Shown piece after piece: positions 13,766 to 16,374 of a stretch of 16,374 nucleotides of DNA; the first letter of the stretch is position 1; each line of letters opens with the position of its first letter. Both the position numbers and the translations under genes were made by a program. Where the stretch lies: positions 1 to 16,374 of the forward strand of contig JAIXXW010000354.1 in assembly GCA_027490555.1 (NCBI GenBank), read 5' to 3'. The notes beneath the pieces are model-generated. The model was not told the DNA's origin. It saw nothing but the letters and a program-made list of their open reading frames with translations, and did not search any database. This DNA comes from Comamonadaceae bacterium. GTDB lineage: Bacteria > Pseudomonadota > Gammaproteobacteria > Burkholderiales > Burkholderiaceae_C.

Positions 13766-16099
13766 TCAATCGCCCTTGGTGGCCGACTGCAGCGCACGCT
13801 CGCGGGCAAAGCTGGCCCCCAGCTGCGCTTGACCCGACACATAGGGACGCGGCCAGTCGATGTCCTTGTAGCCGATGCGCGCGGCTTCGGTCAGTGTCCA
13901 GGCCGGGTTGGCCAGGTGCGGTCGGGCCACGGCGCACAGATCGGCCCGGCCTGCCGCCAAGATGCTGTTGACATGGTCGGCTTCGGAGATCGCTCCGACG
14001 GCGATGGTGGCGATGCCCGCTTCCTGGCGAATCCGGTCGGCAAACGGGGTTTGGTACATGCGCCCATAAGTGGGCTTTTGCCCTGCACTGACCTGGCCCG
14101 ACGAGCAGTCGATCATGTCGGCCCCAGCGGCCTTGAAGGCAAGGGCGATCTCGACCGCATCGCGGGGTGTGGTGCCGCCTTCCACCCAGTCGTGTGCAGA
14201 AATGCGCACCGACATGGGCAGGTGTTCAGGCCAAACCGCACGCATGGCGACAAAGACTTCGAGGGGGTACCGCAAGCGCTGGCTGAGCGAGCCCCCGTAG
14301 TCATCTGTGCGCTGGTTGGTCAGCGGACTGATGAAGCTCGACAGCAAGTAGCCGTGGGCGCAATGCAGCTCCAGCCAGTCGAATCCGGCTTGCGCTGCAC
14401 GCTCGGTGCTGCGCACAAACTCGGCCGTGACGCGGTCCATGTCGGCACGGGTCATGGCACGCGGCACCTGGCCATGCGGCAAATACGGCAGCGCAGAGGC
14501 GGCGATCAGGGGCCAGTTGTCCTCGCCGTCGTTTTCAGGAAGCGGCTGGTCCATGCCCGCGCCCTGCCAGGGTCGGCAGCTGGAGCCTTTGGGGCCCGCA
14601 TGTCCAATCTGCAGTCCGATCTTGGCGTCCGTTTGGCTGTGCACCCACCCGGTGATGCGCTGGAAATCCTGGGTGTGGCTGTCGTTCCACAAACCAGGGC
14701 AGCCGTGGGTGATGCGACCGTCCGCACTCGGTGCGGTCATCTCCACCATCACCAAGCCTGCCCCCCCCATGGCCCGTGCACCCAGATGCACCAGGTGGTA
14801 GTCCCCGACCCGGCCTTCCTGGGCCATGTACTGCGCCATAGGCGACACCACCACGCGGTTTTTGAGCGTGACCGAGCGCAAGGTGTAGGGCGTGAACATG
14901 GGTGGACGAACACCGGGCTTGGGCGTGCGCCCTGCAAACCAGGCCTCGTAGCCTTCCAACCAAGCTTTGTCGCGCAGTCGCAAATTTTCATGGCTGATGC
15001 GTTGGCTGCGGGTGAGCATCGAGTACATGAACTGCTCGGGCTCGAGCTGGTCACAGTAACGTTCACCGCACACCTCGAACCACTCCATGGCGTTCCAGGC
15101 CGCATTTTGCAGACGGACCACATCGATCGCACGCACGGTCTGGTACTGCCGGAGCACCTCGGGTATGCACTCAGGCGTGTCTCCCAGGGCCTTGAACTGG
15201 CGCACCAACTCGATGGCATCCTCGAGCGCGAGTTTCGTGCCCGAGCCGATGGCAAAGTGTGCCGTGTGCACCGCATCCCCCATCAGCACCACATGGCTGT
15301 TGCCGTTGAAATGCGACCAGTTGGCGCACCGGATGCGCTGGAAATTGAGCCAGGCCGAGCCCCGCAGATGGCGGGCGTTGGTCATCAGCTTTTCCCCTTG
15401 CAGGTTCTTGGCAAACAGCTGCTCACAAAAAGCGATCGATGCGTCCTGATCGGCCTTGTCCAGGCCATGGGCGCGCCAGACGTGCTCGGGACATTCGACG
15501 ATGAAGGTGGAGGTCTTCTCGTCAAATTTGTACACATGCGCCTGAAACCAACCGTGCTCTGTTTTTTCAAACAAGAAGGTGAATGCATCGTACAGCCGCT
15601 GGGTGCCCAGCCAGATGAAGCGGTTGGGCCGGGTCACGATGTCGGGTTGGAACACCTCGCTCAGCCGGCTTCTCACACGCGAATTGACACCATCGCTGGC
15701 GATGACGAGGTCAGCATCCGGGAAATCGAGGTCCGACTGCACCTCTTGCTCGAACAACAGGCGGACACCCAGTTGCTCACAGCGTGCCTGCAAGATGTTG
15801 AGCAGTTTTTTGCGCCCGATGCCGACAAAACCATGCCCCCCCGAGCGGATCACACGGTCCTTGAAATGCAGCTCGATGTCATCCCAATGGTTGAAGGCCT
15901 GTTGCACCTCCTTGGCGGTCTCGGTGTCCCACTGGCGCATGTTGTCCAGGGTCTGGTCCGAAAAAACCACCCCCCAACCAAATGTGTCGTAGGGCTTGTT
16001 GCGCTCCACCACCGTGATGTCATGGTGGGGGCCGAGCTTTTTCATCAGCAGCGCAAAGTACAAACCTGAGGGGCCGCCCCCGATGCACACGATTTTCAT
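13766..16099 (-). CDS. Bifunctional 2-aminobenzoyl-CoA monooxygenase/reductase (fused flavoprotein)
   Basis: A 777-residue fusion. Residues 1 to about 380 form a flavin monooxygenase: FAD motif CIGGGPSGLYFALLMKK (5-21), DLVIASDG (130-137) and VLMGDAVHTAHFAIGSGTK (271-289). Residues from about 398 form an old-yellow-enzyme reductase: PYTLRSVTLKNRVVVSPM (404-421), LQIGHAG (496-502), LELHCAHGYLLSSFISP (576-592), RTDDYGGS (597-604) and the FMN-phosphate segment GAISEADHV with GRADLCAVARP (717-727). Size equals the 87-kDa Azoarcus evansii enzyme that hydroxylates 2-aminobenzoyl-CoA at C5 and reduces the ring to 2-amino-5-oxocyclohex-1-enecarbonyl-CoA using O2 and NADH. Databases often call close relatives salicylyl-CoA 5-hydroxylase. 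The ATG at 16099 is chosen because the FAD motif begins at residue 3 and AGGAAGG lies upstream; the frame runs 13 codons further. First gene of operon B. Confidence 0.93.
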   Translation of the reverse strand: MKIVCIGGGPSGLYFALLMKKLGPHHDITVVERNKPYDTFGWGVVFSDQTLDNMRQWDTETAKEVQQAFNHWDDIELHFKDRVIRSGGHGFVGIGRKKLLNILQARCEQLGVRLLFEQEVQSDLDFPDADLVIASDGVNSRVRSRLSEVFQPDIVTRPNRFIWLGTQRLYDAFTFLFEKTEHGWFQAHVYKFDEKTSTFIVECPEHVWRAHGLDKADQDASIAFCEQLFAKNLQGEKLMTNARHLRGSAWLNFQRIRCANWSHFNGNSHVVLMGDAVHTAHFAIGSGTKLALEDAIELVRQFKALGDTPECIPEVLRQYQTVRAIDVVRLQNAAWNAMEWFEVCGERYCDQLEPEQFMYSMLTRSQRISHENLRLRDKAWLEGYEAWFAGRTPKPGVRPPMFTPYTLRSVTLKNRVVVSPMAQYMAQEGRVGDYHLVHLGARAMGGAGLVMVEMTAPSADGRITHGCPGLWNDSHTQDFQRITGWVHSQTDAKIGLQIGHAGPKGSSCRPWQGAGMDQPLPENDGEDNWPLIAASALPYLPHGQVPRAMTRADMDRVTAEFVRSTERAAQAGFDWLELHCAHGYLLSSFISPLTNQRTDDYGGSLSQRLRYPLEVFVAMRAVWPEHLPMSVRISAHDWVEGGTTPRDAVEIALAFKAAGADMIDCSSGQVSAGQKPTYGRMYQTPFADRIRQEAGIATIAVGAISEADHVNSILAAGRADLCAVARPHLANPAWTLTEAARIGYKDIDWPRPYVSGQAQLGASFARERALQSATKGD

Positions 16100-16148
16100 G
16101 ACCACCTTCCTGTTGGACCCGCGTTCAGGCCATTTCATTCAAGGCCAT

Positions 16149-16168
16149 ATATTTGAAGCTTGAAGTAT
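16149..16168. promoter_or_regulatory. Imperfect palindrome over the operon B promoter
   Basis: ATATTTGAAGCTTGAAGTAT is symmetric at 16 of 20 positions around the central AAGCTT. It overlaps the candidate -10 box of operon B and lies about 50 bp before the monooxygenase/reductase start, a standard position for a repressor. It differs from the palindrome at 7402-7421, as expected if the two MarR proteins have separate targets. Confidence 0.5.
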
Positions 16169-16192
16169 TTAGCTCCAAAAAGGTGTCGTCAA
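16164..16192 (-). promoter_or_regulatory. Candidate sigma-70 promoter for operon B
   Basis: On the minus strand TTGACG (16187-16192) is followed after 17 bases by AATACT (16164-16169). The -35 matches consensus at five of six positions, the -10 at four of six. It lies in the only AT-rich stretch between the rRNA terminator and the first gene of operon B. Confidence 0.5.
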
Positions 16193-16265
16193 TCGGGTGT
16201 TTACCCGTAGCAGGAACTGAGGAGGGGAGGAGCCATGCGATGGCAAGAAAAGCACCGCACAAAGC

Positions 16266-16295
16266 AAAACGCCCCACCGGAGGGTGAGGCGTTTT
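16266..16295 (-). terminator. Rho-independent terminator of the rRNA operon
   Basis: On the minus strand AAAACGCCTCACC, loop CTCC and GGTGGGGCGTTTT form a 13-bp stem with one G-U pair, closed by A- and T-runs. It follows the 5S rRNA by about 10 bases. It would insulate the rRNA operon from operon B, which reads in the same direction. Confidence 0.9.
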
Positions 16296-16305
16296 GGGCT
16301 GTTAG

Positions 16306-16374
16306 AAGCCTGACGATGTCCTACTTTCACACGGGAACCCGCACTATCATCGGCGCTAAGTCGTTTCACTGTCC
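16306..16374 (-). rRNA. rrf: 5S ribosomal RNA, 3' part
   Basis: The reverse complement contains GATAGTGCGGGTTCCCGTGT, followed by GAAAGTAGGACATCGTCAGG, the highly conserved 3' part of bacterial 5S rRNA. About 69 nucleotides are visible; the 5' part lies beyond the window. The exact mature 3' end (around 16305-16309) is uncertain by a few bases. It marks the end of an rRNA operon on the minus strand. Confidence 0.93.

Noticed and set aside
13415..16069. 884-codon plus-strand open frame
   Set aside because: Antisense to the monooxygenase/reductase and SDR genes. Its composition follows from the reverse complement of their codons, and it lacks protein-family motifs.
16169..16369. 66-codon minus-strand open frame with a Met start
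   Set aside because: It begins inside the 5S rRNA sequence, runs through the rRNA terminator and the -35 box, and has no domain.

Overview
The window looks like chromosomal DNA of a betaproteobacterium in the order Burkholderiales, most likely a Comamonadaceae-type genome. The reasons are the high GC content, the dense head-to-tail catabolic operons, a Bug/TctC-type binding protein, and a beta-proteobacterial 5S rRNA end. Its main content is two long minus-strand operons for aerobic aromatic or heteroaromatic catabolism. They flank one plus-strand MarR gene.

Layout. Positions 1-186 (+) hold the last 61 codons of a UPF0149/YecA-type SEC-C protein. Positions 187-551 contain no gene but carry a tandem array of paired REP-like hairpins in a 91-bp period. 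Positions 552-7347 (-) are operon A, read right to left: NicX-like Fe(II) dioxygenase, alpha/beta hydrolase, acyl-CoA-dehydrogenase-fold flavoprotein without the usual catalytic Glu, AMP-forming acyl-CoA ligase, Bug/TctC binding protein, and a fluoroacetate-dehalogenase-like hydrolase. Most junctions overlap by 1-4 bases. Positions 7348-7467 are a divergent regulatory region with a 20-bp palindrome, followed by a MarR regulator at 7468-7902 (+). Positions 7909-16099 (-) are operon B, read right to left: bifunctional 2-aminobenzoyl-CoA monooxygenase/reductase, SDR dehydrogenase, second MarR, crotonase-family protein, acyl-CoA dehydrogenase, a 257-bp gap with two related palindromic elements, 2-aminobenzoate-CoA ligase, and a Rid-family protein. 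Positions 16266-16374 (-) hold the terminator and 3' part of a 5S rRNA, the end of an rRNA operon that reads toward operon B.

How it works. Operon B matches in content the aerobic CoA-dependent 2-aminobenzoate (anthranilate) pathway characterised in Azoarcus evansii: ligase, fused monooxygenase/old-yellow-enzyme reductase, three beta-oxidation-type enzymes, a MarR regulator and a 'translation inhibitor' (Rid) protein. Anthranilate is activated to its CoA ester, hydroxylated and ring-reduced by the fused flavoprotein, then processed by beta-oxidation-like steps. Operon A is not a pathway I recognise. It combines a NicX-type ring-cleaving dioxygenase and a hydrolase, a pair known from 2,5-dihydroxypyridine catabolism, with a CoA ligase and an unusual ACAD-fold protein, plus uptake and dehalogenation functions. 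It is the best candidate here for an undescribed catabolic module.

The most unusual non-coding structures are the two palindromic elements at 10118-10193 and 10235-10312. Their arms differ, but they share a nearly identical core containing a stem with a compensatory base-pair change.
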